A stretch of 23,295 bases of DNA from an archaeon (GTDB lineage: Archaea; Thermoproteota; Nitrososphaeria; Nitrososphaerales; UBA183): the NCBI GenBank assembly GCA_021786335.1, contig JAJYNM010000007.1:1-23295 (forward strand), given 5' to 3'. The stretch's first letter is position 1. Each line of letters opens with the position of its first letter. Made by a program: the position numbers and the translations under genes. The notes under the pieces were generated by a model. The model did no database searches. It had not been told where the DNA came from and was given only the letters and a program-made list of their open reading frames with translations. Shown one piece after another: positions 13,867 to 21,780 of this stretch.

Positions 13867-14543
13867 ACATCTCCGAGGCCCCTAATCTTGGGACAGTCGA
13901 CCTCGCCATACCTGCCATCCCTGTCGATGAGCAAGCCTGCCACGCCAGCGTTCCTCGCGCCCTTCACGTCGGCCTCGTAGAAGTCTCCGACGTGGATCGC
14001 CTCGCCCGGTTCGGCCCCCGTTCCACGCAGCGCAATCTTGAATATCTCGGGATTTGGTTTCGAGACACCGGCCACCCCTGAAACCACGATGACTGGGAAA
14101 TACCTCCCGAGGCCGAGGTCAGACACTGTTTCAGCCACGTCGGGAGGGGCGTTCGAGACGAGGGCGAGCTTGTAGCCGTCGTCACTCAGGCGGCGGAGGG
14201 TCGGTTCCACGTCTGGATAGAGCTCCAAGGGTATGGACCGCTGGACTTCAGCCCACATTTTGCGCATCAGGTGGGAGAGCCTTTCAGACTCTGGAGAATC
14301 TGGAAAGAGGTGCCTGAAGACCATGGCGTCGAGCACGCGGTAGGACTCCTCGGATTGTTCGGGGGCGAATTTCCTGTTCCCGTAGGCGAGGAGCCAGGGG
14401 GGCTCGACGGCGAAGTAAGCCGAACCCACCTCGTCCGGCGTAGCAGGGTAGCCGTTGCCTGTGAGTATCCTGCTTATAATCCGGTCCCGCCTCATGACGA
14501 GGAGTGTCCCTCCGAAGTCGAAGAAGACTGCCGTTTTCTTCAA
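13848..14543 (-). CDS. HAD superfamily hydrolase
   Basis: 231 residues with the four HAD motifs. Motif I is 'FFDFGGTLL', nucleophile D9, with Gly at the +2 position where phosphatases normally have the acid/base Asp. Motif II is 'ALVSNAPPD', motif III has the Lys in 'GVSKPNPEIF', and motif IV is 'HVGDFYEADVKGA' with two Asp. The cap between motifs I and II is helical (C1 type, about residues 20-110). The G at +2 resembles HDHD3-like proteins and leaves catalytic competence open. TTG 14543 is chosen because a TATTTAGA box sits 27.5 nt upstream, predicting a leaderless mRNA. The substrate is unknown. Confidence 0.85.
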   Translation of the reverse strand: MKKTAVFFDFGGTLLVMRRDRIISRILTGNGYPATPDEVGSAYFAVEPPWLLAYGNRKFAPEQSEESYRVLDAMVFRHLFPDSPESERLSHLMRKMWAEVQRSIPLELYPDVEPTLRRLSDDGYKLALVSNAPPDVAETVSDLGLGRYFPVIVVSGVAGVSKPNPEIFKIALRGTGAEPGEAIHVGDFYEADVKGARNAGVAGLLIDRDGRYGEVDCPKIRGLGDVYGFLE

Positions 14544-14566
14544 TTGGACGGAGGGGGCGCCAGGCG

Positions 14567-14574
14567 TCTAAATA
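14567..14574 (-). promoter_or_regulatory. TATA box of the HAD gene
   Basis: TATTTAGA on the minus strand, centred 27.5 nt before TTG 14543. Confidence 0.5.
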
Positions 14575-14594
14575 CTTTCAGGAAAATGAGTATA

Positions 14595-15005
14595 CTAGCC
14601 ACCGAATACGGGGATATAGGGCGTAACAAGCATGCTGAACAGGAGGAGCGTGAGGACTGCCGCCGTGATGTAGACATACGTCCTGTTGCGCTCGACCGCG
14701 AAAAGGAAGACCGAGAAGAGGACCCTCGATACAGGGGTGGCGAGGAGGAGCAGCACCCCAAGCTCGATTATAGCAGCAGGCGAACCTGTGGCGAGGCCAG
14801 CGGCGAGGCTGCTGAAAGTGACCGGGAACGGGCCGTGGGGGATTTGGTTGGGGTCGTAGTGTAGGAGGGAGGCCGACTGTGAGAACGCGTCGCGTGCTGC
14901 GAGGAGGGCGGTCCCGAGCACTATGACCGCCGCGGAGAGCAAGACCCCATACCTGAGGACCTTGCTTATCACGTTGTTCATAGAGTCGGGGTTGCTCAGA
15001 TTCAT
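14595..15005 (-). CDS. DUF1634 membrane protein (partner of TauE/SafE)
   Basis: 136 residues with three hydrophobic helices: about 18-38 (LRYGVLLSAAVIVLGTALLAA), 68-92 (IIELGVLLLLATPVSRVLF) and 108-130 (YITAAVLTLLLFSMLVTPYI). The 'IIELGVLLLLATPVSRVLFSVFLFAVERNRTYVYIT' block is characteristic of DUF1634. ATG 15005 is chosen over GTG 15020 because GGGAG lies 8 nt upstream. It follows the TauE/SafE gene by a short gap in the same direction, the usual arrangement for this family. It may be an accessory subunit of the permease, which is inference from recurrent linkage. Confidence 0.82.
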   Translation of the reverse strand: MNLSNPDSMNNVISKVLRYGVLLSAAVIVLGTALLAARDAFSQSASLLHYDPNQIPHGPFPVTFSSLAAGLATGSPAAIIELGVLLLLATPVSRVLFSVFLFAVERNRTYVYITAAVLTLLLFSMLVTPYIPVFGG

Positions 15006-15013
15006 GGTCTCAG

Positions 15014-15018
15014 CTCCC
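15014..15018 (-). promoter_or_regulatory. Shine-Dalgarno site of the DUF1634 gene
   Basis: GGGAG on the minus strand, 8 nt before ATG 15005; it decides the start against GTG 15020. Confidence 0.5.
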
Positions 15019-15035
15019 ACAAGGAGCCCGGAAGC

Positions 15036-15872
15036 TCAGATGCCAAGGGCCCTCAACACCATCTCTGCGCCCGCTATGGCGAGGACAATCGCGAATATCT
15101 TCCTGACGGTAGGGTTCTTCGCCCTGGGGAGGGCCTTCGCCCCTAAGGATGCACCGATGAGTATCCCTAGTGCGACAGGAGCCACTATGACCGGGTCGAC
15201 ATCCCCCCTGACGAAGTAAATGCCTGCGCTGGCGGCGGCGGTCACGCCTATCATGAAGTTCGAAGTCGTGGTCGACACCTTCATCGGAAGCTTCATCGCC
15301 AAGTCCATTGAGAGGACCTTGAACGTCCCGCTCCCTATCCCCAAGAGACCCGATATCAGCCCCGCTACTACCATGCCGGCGAGGCCCTCTGCAGGACGGG
15401 TGGCGTTGTAGTTCACAGTCGACCCGTCTGTTTCTACATACGAGCCGGTGAGCTTCAGCTTCTTGGACAACCCAACCAGCTCGGGCGTCACTGGGATGTC
15501 TTCGCCTATCTTGCGGACAAGGGGTATGAGTGATGCGAGGAGGATGACGCCGAAGACGAGCTCGAGGGCGATCGAACTGACGTAAGCAGCTATGAGGGCG
15601 CCGATGATGGCGCCAGTGGTGGTCGCGAGCTCGAGGAACATGCCGACCCGCAGATTGGTCATCTTGTCCTTGACATAGGTCGCCGCGGCGCCGCTGGAGG
15701 TCGCTATAACCGACACGATGCTAGCACCTATGGCGTAGTGGATGTTCACCCCCAGCCCTATGGTCAGCATGGGGATGACGACGACGCCGCCGCCGAGCCC
15801 GGCGAGAGAGCCGATCACGCCGGCGACGATGGAAGCCAGGAATATCACTATCATCAGCTCTAGCACGAGCAA
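15036..15872 (-). CDS. TauE/SafE family membrane permease
   Basis: 278 residues, a predicted exporter or importer of small anions such as sulfite or organosulfonates. It has two homologous halves: the N-terminal half opens with 'GVIGSLAGLGGGVVVIPML' and the C-terminal half with 'GLISGLLGIGSGTFKVLSMDLAMKLPMKVSTTTSNFMIG'. About eight hydrophobic helices can be counted, with a hydrophilic loop in the middle (about 124-163, from 'RKIGEDIPVTPEL' to 'NYNATRPAEG'). Starts in frame are TTG 15872, GTG 15866 and ATG 15854; TTG 15872 is used because GGGAG (15881-15885 on plus) is 8 nt upstream. A TATA-like GATAAA at 15908-15913 would begin the mRNA near 15884. It is cotranscribed with DUF1634. The substrate is not decided. 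Confidence 0.85.
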   Translation of the reverse strand: MLVLELMIVIFLASIVAGVIGSLAGLGGGVVVIPMLTIGLGVNIHYAIGASIVSVIATSSGAAATYVKDKMTNLRVGMFLELATTTGAIIGALIAAYVSSIALELVFGVILLASLIPLVRKIGEDIPVTPELVGLSKKLKLTGSYVETDGSTVNYNATRPAEGLAGMVVAGLISGLLGIGSGTFKVLSMDLAMKLPMKVSTTTSNFMIGVTAAASAGIYFVRGDVDPVIVAPVALGILIGASLGAKALPRAKNPTVRKIFAIVLAIAGAEMVLRALGI

Positions 15873-15907
15873 GCTTGGCTCTCCCTTTTCGCCAAGGTAG
15901 TTACGCG

Positions 15908-15913
15908 TTTATC
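15908..15913 (-). promoter_or_regulatory. TATA-like box of the TauE/DUF1634 pair
   Basis: GATAAA on the minus strand, predicting a 12-nt leader that carries most of the GGGAG site of TTG 15872. Confidence 0.35.
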
Positions 15914-15940
15914 TTGTACGCGAAGGCACCGAGATACAGG

Positions 15941-17134
15941 CTAATGCTCGTCAAGGGCTGCGATGATTCTGTCGTGGCTGGCCTTAACCCCCTCGACCCC
16001 GGTGTTGAGGATTATGCACGGGACCATCCAGGTCTCGAACATTAGCCTGAAGAAGCGGGCCTGCCGGTCGTGGTCCTCCTCGAGAAGGTACGGGTTGTAC
16101 CAGGGCTCATACGACATCGACCCCCATTTCTCTTTCGGCCCGGCGCCTGGGAGTATCATGTATTCTCCTCTTCGGAGTATGTCGATGGCCTCTTCGGGCG
16201 CCAGTCTGACTTCAGCCGGACTGTGGTCGTCCCTGCGCAGGAGGACGACGAGGTTGATAGGGACCTCGTCGACTACCTTGCCCGGACCGAGCAGGTCCTC
16301 CCTCTTGACCAAGACCCTAGAGTTTCCGAAGGCGTAATAGCACCATTTCTTCCCGTCGTTGAAGACGCAGCGTTGGCGTGTTATAGAGCACACTGTGTCT
16401 CCCTCTGGGAACTCGCACTCTTCCTTGCTGGAGGTGATGTTTTCGCCCATCGACCGGTCGAAGATTTCGCGGAGCCACCCCTCTTCCCTTTGCGATTCCG
16501 ACCTCATGTAGAGGGCCCTCTCAGGCTGCCTCGCCACCAGAGGCCTCGATGGGGCCTTTGGGATTGGGTTAGGGAAGCGCACATATGCCCAGTCGTCGCC
16601 GCAAATCTTTCCGACGGCATGCATGAATATTTGGAAAGCCTGGGTCGTTTTCCCGGTCCCAGTGGGCGCGATTATGACCACCCCCCTGTCTTTGTATAGC
16701 GCGGTGGCGCCATGGATAGAGAGCGTGTTCGACTCGCGCTCGAGGACGGCCGCTGCGATTCCTAGCGCCCATGACTTGCACTGGCCGTAGTATTCTGTGT
16801 TCAAGAACAGGGCCGACTTCAGGTCAGGGCAATAGTAGGCAGAAGGCTCGACTCCTTCGACGCCTATCGCGGAGTAGATTTTCGCTTTCATAGGTGCGGA
16901 AGGGTCGGCTCTAGCCCAGTTGCTCTCCCAGAACCTAGCCTGGTGGTGGCTGTTGGTCTCCAGTTGTATCACCACGCCGTTCAGGTCTGCCTTCAGGGAC
17001 CGGGTGGCGGGTCCGGCAAGGACCGGCCTAGCCAGATCGAGGAGGCGACTGAACTCTGAGGGGCTGGTCTTCTTGTCCCCCTTGACCCTCGCTCGAGACT
17101 TGGTGTGGTAGTTGTTCAGTGCTCCGGGCGCCAA
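15941..17134 (-). CDS. HPr-kinase/PEP-carboxykinase-like P-loop protein with four-Cys segment
   Basis: 397 residues. The core 'LSIHGATALYKDRGVVIIAPTGTGKTTQAF' (138-167), with Walker A Lys K162, is preceded by a beta-hairpin and a His as in HprK C-domains. 'ICGDDWAYV' (177-185) resembles their second acidic motif and the GDD of PEPCK. Between 240 and 265 four cysteines are spaced C-x8-C-x6-C-x8-C, which could bind metal or form disulfides. The C-terminus is helical with many aromatic residues. HPr and PTS partners are not expected in archaea, so the substrate is probably another small molecule or a protein; this is open. TTG 17134 lies about 30 nt from a TTTTAAG box, and an inverted repeat sits between them. 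It lies downstream of the radical SAM gene on the same strand, with a 128-bp gap. Confidence 0.72.
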   Translation of the reverse strand: MAPGALNNYHTKSRARVKGDKKTSPSEFSRLLDLARPVLAGPATRSLKADLNGVVIQLETNSHHQARFWESNWARADPSAPMKAKIYSAIGVEGVEPSAYYCPDLKSALFLNTEYYGQCKSWALGIAAAVLERESNTLSIHGATALYKDRGVVIIAPTGTGKTTQAFQIFMHAVGKICGDDWAYVRFPNPIPKAPSRPLVARQPERALYMRSESQREEGWLREIFDRSMGENITSSKEECEFPEGDTVCSITRQRCVFNDGKKWCYYAFGNSRVLVKREDLLGPGKVVDEVPINLVVLLRRDDHSPAEVRLAPEEAIDILRRGEYMILPGAGPKEKWGSMSYEPWYNPYLLEEDHDRQARFFRLMFETWMVPCIILNTGVEGVKASHDRIIAALDEH

Positions 17135-17139
17135 ACGCC

Positions 17140-17153
17140 GATCGGAGCCGATC
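17140..17153. promoter_or_regulatory. Inverted repeat between TATA box and start of the P-loop gene
   Basis: GATCGG (17140-17145) and CCGATC (17148-17153) are perfect reverse complements with a 2-nt spacer. They fill the space between the TATA box and the TTG start, where a repressor would block initiation. They could also be a small mRNA hairpin. Confidence 0.4.
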
Positions 17154-17160
17154 CTGACCG

Positions 17161-17168
17161 CTTAAAAC
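17161..17168 (-). promoter_or_regulatory. TATA box of the P-loop gene
   Basis: GTTTTAAG on the minus strand, centred about 30 nt before TTG 17134. A separate promoter here means the gene need not be expressed only with the radical SAM gene. Confidence 0.5.
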
Positions 17169-17262
17169 CGTTGGTCATTGCACCGTTGAGTTATCCGAAT
17201 GCCGAAGTCCGCCACCACGTGCCGGCCTCACTCGGCCGGGCTCAACCAGAACGCGCCGCCTG

Positions 17263-18939
17263 TCAGCGTATGACGGCGACGGATGGGATCGGGGGGCGCT
17301 CTGAAAGGCCGTACCTGGCAGCTTTCTCAAGGTCCAGCCCCCCCTTTCTGCATATGGACTTCACCTGGTGGAACATGACCCAGCCGCCCAGCCCTACTAG
17401 GGCTCCGGTCACGTATCTTGCGGCAATGCTCTTGTCGCTCGACGCGCTGGTCGCATCCCTGGCCGCCATCTTCGCCAGGTGCCTATAGGACGCATAGTAG
17501 ACCGCCAGCTGCGACTGGTCTAGCTTGAGCGAGGTGAAATCCCTGCTCTTGAGGAGCCCGAGCGGGACGTGCTGCATGGGAGTTACGGTGAACTCGAACG
17601 GGAGCCCATTGTCGAGGAACGAGTTGCTCATCCTGTTGATGAGTGCCACCGTGTCCCAGTTGTCTTCGGGCGTCTCCCCCGCCTGTCCCACTTGGACGGT
17701 GAAGGCCGGCCTCCAATAGTGTTTGTTCATTACGTAGGTGCCCCTCCAGACGATGTCGGACCAAGACCCGTCTGGGCCCACCTTGAGGGGGAGCGTCTTG
17801 TTGGGCATATGAGTTGAAGCAAGGCGGTCGCTCCCCGTCTCTATACCCACCTGCAATCCAATCCAGTTGTTTCGCCCTGCTCTCATAATCGAGGACATCT
17901 TGCTCATCAGATCAGGATAGGCCGCCGGGATAGAGATCCTACCATGGGTGGGGTTGGTGTGGGTGATGCCCGGTGTGCTCATGACTGCCTTCAACAGGTC
18001 GAGAAGTGCCTCTTCGTTGGGGACATAATTGCGCCCGTGCTGATACGCAAAGACCTCGTCTGTGTGGAGCCAGGCGTCGCTCTGCCCGGACCTGACGTTT
18101 ACTTCGATCTCATGCCTCACCCTTTCCGGCGAGTAGTACCGTAGGGGCCTGAGCGTTACCTCGCAGAAGTCGCAGCCTATCCCGCACCCACGCATGACCT
18201 CCACCATCCCCTTCACAGAAGGGTTAACGATGTCAGGGATTTCTTCGAGGGTCGGAAACTGCTTCGAGAACTGGTAGCGGCTAATGAACTTGGAGTTCGG
18301 CTCCCATTCCTTCCTGAAGTTGGCGTTGAATGTCTGATATCCCCTGAAGAACTCGGTCTTCTCCTCAGAGTCGTCTGAGACGTACCGGAAGAGGTCTCCC
18401 GCGATGTCGTCGGCTTCGCCCTGGAATGCGAAGTCGATCTCATTCCTGTCGAGCTCCTCCGGCCGGACGGTCAGTTCCCAGACCCCTGGCCCTCCGACAA
18501 GGAGCTTCGCCTTCTTCCCCGATCTCGCTTTGTTTATCCGCGCGAGCAGTGACTCGAACTCCTTCCGCACGTACGCGTGTGCTCTGGTCTCGAAGAAGAT
18601 TGCGTATGACATGGTCAACGGCCCGAGCCCGAGCGGGTCCATGGTCGACACTCCGATCACTTCAGTATCTTCGTCAACGAACTCGGAGATGTGGTCCTCG
18701 TGGGCGACCACGACGTCGTCCTTGGAGTAGTGCTTAAGGAGGGACGCTTCCAGCTTCCTGACTGCATACGGGGCTAGCGCTGCCCTCCCTTCTGCTGCAG
18801 GCGGGGGGGGACCCTTCAGGAAGGAGTAGATGGCGCCCGGGAGGGCGTCAGTGGGCGCGCTCGCTAGGAAGTCTAGCAGAGGGACGTTTCTGTAGTTGCG
18901 GGACAGGGTGGTATCCGACACAAGAACGAATCGGGCCAT
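17263..18939 (-). CDS. B12-binding-domain radical SAM protein
   Basis: 558 residues. The N-terminal part has the outline of a cobalamin-binding Rossmann domain (about 92-186): 'EVIGVSTMDPLGLGPL', 'KAKLLVGGPGVWEL' and 'IDFAFQGEADDIAGDLF'. No DxHxxG motif is seen, which is common in this class. The radical SAM barrel starts at 'VMRGCGIGCDFCEVTLRP', with the cluster ligands C252, C256 and C259 (C-x3-C-x2-C), and continues with 'LHTDEVFAYQHG' and 'GLQVGIETGSDRL'. The last 100 residues are helical. Such enzymes do methylations, methylthiolations or rearrangements; the substrate is unknown. ATG 18939 has a TATA box (18972-18981) giving an 11-nt leader. It is followed by the HprK-like P-loop gene. 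Confidence 0.88.
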   Translation of the reverse strand: MARFVLVSDTTLSRNYRNVPLLDFLASAPTDALPGAIYSFLKGPPPPAAEGRAALAPYAVRKLEASLLKHYSKDDVVVAHEDHISEFVDEDTEVIGVSTMDPLGLGPLTMSYAIFFETRAHAYVRKEFESLLARINKARSGKKAKLLVGGPGVWELTVRPEELDRNEIDFAFQGEADDIAGDLFRYVSDDSEEKTEFFRGYQTFNANFRKEWEPNSKFISRYQFSKQFPTLEEIPDIVNPSVKGMVEVMRGCGIGCDFCEVTLRPLRYYSPERVRHEIEVNVRSGQSDAWLHTDEVFAYQHGRNYVPNEEALLDLLKAVMSTPGITHTNPTHGRISIPAAYPDLMSKMSSIMRAGRNNWIGLQVGIETGSDRLASTHMPNKTLPLKVGPDGSWSDIVWRGTYVMNKHYWRPAFTVQVGQAGETPEDNWDTVALINRMSNSFLDNGLPFEFTVTPMQHVPLGLLKSRDFTSLKLDQSQLAVYYASYRHLAKMAARDATSASSDKSIAARYVTGALVGLGGWVMFHQVKSICRKGGLDLEKAARYGLSERPPIPSVAVIR

Positions 18940-18971
18940 ATCCGCACGTCCGGAATCCGCCCGGCCCGTTG

Positions 18972-18981
18972 CTTAAAAATA
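18972..18981 (-). promoter_or_regulatory. TATA box of the radical SAM gene
   Basis: TATTTTTAAG on the minus strand, the most AT-rich site in this gap, centred 37 nt before ATG 18939. Confidence 0.5.
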
Positions 18982-19480
18982 CCATAGGTCGTCCAGACCT
19001 CGGGCAGGAGTCGGGAGTGAAGTCTCGGGCACGAAACGAGGGCTCCCGGCGGATAGGCCGTATCTGTTCGCGTCTCACCTGGCCCTGGAAAATGTGTCCC
19101 TGTTGCTGAGGGGGTGCCCTTTGGTCGCAAGAGTCGAAGGACCATCCAGTTCCTGGACGAGCAGGTCGGACTTCAGAATACCCTTGCTCCCTTGAGACGG
19201 CCGCATCGTCCCTGTCCCCGAAGTTGCGACGCGCCCTGAAGGTTTCGATTTCACGGGTGCAGGTATCGGGTCCCAGGTCTCAGGGCGCCCGCATCCGACT
19301 TCGCGGGGGCCGCTCAAGGCAGGTCTCCCCGCAGGGTGGTCAGTGGAGAGTCACAAGGGGCGGGGCCGAGATGGCATCTCCCCCCGCGCCTCCCTGGTGA
19401 GGTCACTGCGGAGTAACCTGGGCCCACGGTGGCTCACGACGAGGAGTGAGGGCCTTGGTCCGCTGTGTCCTTGCGCCGGT
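18982..19480. other. Intergenic stretch of about 500 bp, no gene recognised
   Basis: GC-rich sequence between two minus-strand genes, with no recognisable protein in any frame. A small hairpin (AGGTC/GACCT) lies at about 18986-19000, near the radical SAM promoter. I found no tRNA or other known RNA pattern. It may be the 3' region of the epimerase operon plus decayed sequence. Confidence 0.4.
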
Positions 19481-20338
19481 TCAGCCTGGTTGATCTCGCC
19501 AGCTATGCTCGGGCTCGTAGCCGAGCACCCTCCTCGCCTTGTCAATGGAGAGCAAGGTCTCGTTCCTGCCGAGCCTCTTCTTCACGGGTACCCGTGAGAA
19601 GGCAGAGGCCAGGAGCTCTTCATCGCTCGCAGCCATGACTGTATCTGCGTTTGCTATGATGAAAACCTCCGCCCCCTCGATTTTCACTTCGAGCGCCCTG
19701 CGCACCGCCTGGGCCGCGTCCCTGGCGTCGACGTACCCCCACAGGTTCCATTTGCGGATGTTCGGGTCGTCCTGAAACTTCTCGAACGCTTTGTAGTCAT
19801 CTAGTTCCATGATGTTAGAGAATCGCAACCCCAATATCTTCAGCTCGGGGTACCATCTGCAGTACTGTTCAGCCATCCTCTCCCCGACTAGCTTGCTCAG
19901 CGAGTAGGCGCTCTCGGGCCGCCCAGCATGCTCCTCGTCCACAGGGAGGTAAGGGGGCGGGGCGTCAAAGGGGATACCGAGGACGGTCTCGCTTGAGGCC
20001 CACACCAGGTTCTTGATTCCGAGGCGGGCGGAGGCCTCGAACACGTTGTAGGTGCTCATGACGTTGTTCTCGAAGGTCGCCGAGTTGGGGAACAGCCTTG
20101 AGTCGGGGATCGCTGCCAGGTGCACCACCCCATCGACGCCACGGGGGCCGCGCTCGACCCCTGCCAGGGAGTCTATGGCCTGGCCGTAGTCAGCGAGGTC
20201 TGCCTGAATGGTAGGGCAGAGTTCTTCGGCCGGCTTCGCTTTGTCCACGTTGAACACCTCGTAGCCGTGCTCCTTCAGCTCCTTGATGCATGCCCTGCCC
20301 GCCTTCCCGCTCCCGCCGGTAACCACCACTCGGGCCAT
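19481..20338 (-). CDS. NAD-dependent epimerase/dehydratase (extended SDR)
   Basis: A Rossmann-fold enzyme acting on a nucleotide sugar, sugar acid or similar substrate. ATG 20338 begins MARVVVTGGSGKAGRA, with the NAD-binding G-x-x-G-x-x-G spacing at residues 8-14. It then has 'DGVVHLAAIP', 'NNVMSTYNVFEA', 'WASSETVLG' and the catalytic 'YSLSK' (Tyr and Lys), followed by 'LGLRFSNIM' and 'WGYVDARDAAQAVRRAL'. About 285 residues, normal. The C-terminus 'LGYEPEHSWRD' is typical of the family. A TTG at 20353 would overlap the previous stop and is less likely. The ATG lies 2 nt after the beta-lactamase-like stop (TGA AA ATG), so the two are coupled. Uronate-dehydrogenase-type activity is possible but unproven. 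Confidence 0.87.
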   Translation of the reverse strand: MARVVVTGGSGKAGRACIKELKEHGYEVFNVDKAKPAEELCPTIQADLADYGQAIDSLAGVERGPRGVDGVVHLAAIPDSRLFPNSATFENNVMSTYNVFEASARLGIKNLVWASSETVLGIPFDAPPPYLPVDEEHAGRPESAYSLSKLVGERMAEQYCRWYPELKILGLRFSNIMELDDYKAFEKFQDDPNIRKWNLWGYVDARDAAQAVRRALEVKIEGAEVFIIANADTVMAASDEELLASAFSRVPVKKRLGRNETLLSIDKARRVLGYEPEHSWRDQPG

Positions 20339-20340
20339 TT

Positions 20341-21732
20341 TCAACTCGGCCAAGTGGTCTCTGGGCGAGGGGGCGTGGGGCCGGCCCTCCGGTACCTGTA
20401 TCTTTCAAAGAACAGCTCCACCCCGTGCTGGTCGAACCGGAAGATGACCTCCACCTTGGCGGCCCCCTCGAGGGTGAAGAACCGCGCCTCTTCCCCTTCC
20501 TCACCATCCGGAACCAGTACGATGTCGTCGCCTATGTCCTCCCCCGAGAGGATCAGGAAGCTCCCCACCTTCTTCACCTCTGCGACCAGTGTGCCCTTGT
20601 AGGCCCCATATTGGCCCTCGACCTTCTTCAGCAGCTTCTCCAGCTTGACTGCCCTCAACTCCTCCGGGTTGCCCCCCGCCAGGAGTGAGACCGCTGACAT
20701 CCCGAGCAGGCCCATGCTGTAGCCAGTGCCGTTGGATAGCAGGACGACCCCCGACCTGATGTCGCGGACGTACTCCATGTCTGATGTGTAGACGTCCACC
20801 GAGCCGCCATGGCGCACGACCTTGTGGCCGCGGAAGTCTGGTATTATCATCATGCCGTATCCATAGGAGTCCCCCCCGTAGTTTTCTACGGGCCACTTCG
20901 CGTAGGGCGTCTCCATCTTGGAAAGTATGTCCCCGGAAACCACTTTCTTCCCTTCGAACTCCCCTCCGTCGATGAGCATGACCACGTAGCGTGAAAGGTC
21001 TGCGGCGCAGCTCATAATCCCCCCAGCGGCGCCGCTGCCGTAGGGGACGGGGGTGGGCGTCAACTTAGCGCCCCTTATGGCGTAGGGGGTGGCGACGTCT
21101 ATGTCGGCGGAGACGTCTGTCTTCGCTAGGAAAGTCCTCTTCATGGCCAGGGGCGCCAGGACCTCGGTTCTGAGATAGTCGAACCAGTGGCGGCCGCTCA
21201 CCTTCGAGACTATCTCTCCAAGGAGGAGGAACCCCTCGTTGAGGTAGTGGAGCCTCGTCCCCGGCTTAGATACGACCCAGTCGTCCACATCGTCCAGGAA
21301 GGAGGACATGTCGTCGAGGCTGGCTATGGGGAGCCAGTGGTGGTACTCTCTGAACGCGCTGAACAGGATTACCTCCAGCGAGCCCAGCCCTGGTATCCCG
21401 CTCGTGTGAGAGAGCAGGTGGTGTACCTCGACACCTTCGAAGGCCTTCTGCTTGAGAGGGAGGAACTTGGTGACCGGGTCGTGGAAATCCATCTTTCCTG
21501 ATTCGACGAGTTTGCCGACGGCAAGGGCGACGAAGGATTTCGTGATCGAGCCAATGCCATAGAGTGTCTGCACGGTCGCAGGGCTGGCGCTACTCGCGTC
21601 CTTCCAGCCGAAGCCCCTCGCGTGCACCACCCTTCCGCCTTCGATGACTGCAGCCGATACGCTGGGAATCTTGGTCTCACTCATCTTCGCGAAGACCAGG
21701 TCGTCGAACCTTTGGATGTCGAAGGCTACCAT
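20341..21732 (-). CDS. Serine beta-lactamase/PBP-like hydrolase (class C fold)
   Basis: A serine hydrolase of the beta-lactamase/DD-peptidase superfamily; members include D-aminopeptidases, esterases and DD-carboxypeptidases. ATG 21732 is chosen because a TATTAG box is 25.5 nt upstream; GTG 21750 would fall before the transcript start. 463 residues. The catalytic set, counted from the ATG, is S62-I-T-K65 (nucleophile and general base), Y163-L-N165 and H308-G-G in place of KTG. Other family blocks are 'GFGWKD', 'LLSHTSGIPG' and 'GAAGGIMSCAADLSRYV'. The last 120 residues ('LEKLLKKVEGQYGAYKG' onward) form a strand-rich lipocalin-like or DUF3471-like tail. No signal peptide, so probably cytosolic. 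It lies in an operon between the M19 dipeptidase and the epimerase, so D-amino-acid peptides are a plausible substrate. Confidence 0.88.
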   Translation of the reverse strand: MVAFDIQRFDDLVFAKMSETKIPSVSAAVIEGGRVVHARGFGWKDASSASPATVQTLYGIGSITKSFVALAVGKLVESGKMDFHDPVTKFLPLKQKAFEGVEVHHLLSHTSGIPGLGSLEVILFSAFREYHHWLPIASLDDMSSFLDDVDDWVVSKPGTRLHYLNEGFLLLGEIVSKVSGRHWFDYLRTEVLAPLAMKRTFLAKTDVSADIDVATPYAIRGAKLTPTPVPYGSGAAGGIMSCAADLSRYVVMLIDGGEFEGKKVVSGDILSKMETPYAKWPVENYGGDSYGYGMMIIPDFRGHKVVRHGGSVDVYTSDMEYVRDIRSGVVLLSNGTGYSMGLLGMSAVSLLAGGNPEELRAVKLEKLLKKVEGQYGAYKGTLVAEVKKVGSFLILSGEDIGDDIVLVPDGEEGEEARFFTLEGAAKVEVIFRFDQHGVELFFERYRYRRAGPTPPRPETTWPS

Positions 21733-21754
21733 AGCAGCGGTAGGCGGCACCCTG

Positions 21755-21760
21755 CTAATA
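21755..21760 (-). promoter_or_regulatory. TATA box before the beta-lactamase-like gene
   Basis: TATTAG on the minus strand, centred 25.5 nt before ATG 21732. It lies in the 48-bp gap after the M19 gene, so internal initiation within the operon is possible. Confidence 0.45.
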
Positions 21761-21780
21761 GAGATGCCATGACTGCGTTT

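Noticed and set aside
19484..19510. CCTGGTTGATCTCGCCAG resembles the 5' end of small-subunit rRNA
   Set aside because: It is the antisense of the conserved 'HSWRDQ' C-terminus of the epimerase, and no rRNA sequence follows it.
20341..21732. Beta-lactamase-like gene as a true antibiotic-resistance gene
   Set aside because: The HGG third motif, the C-terminal tail and the lack of a signal peptide fit the broad esterase/D-peptidase branch rather than a dedicated lactamase.
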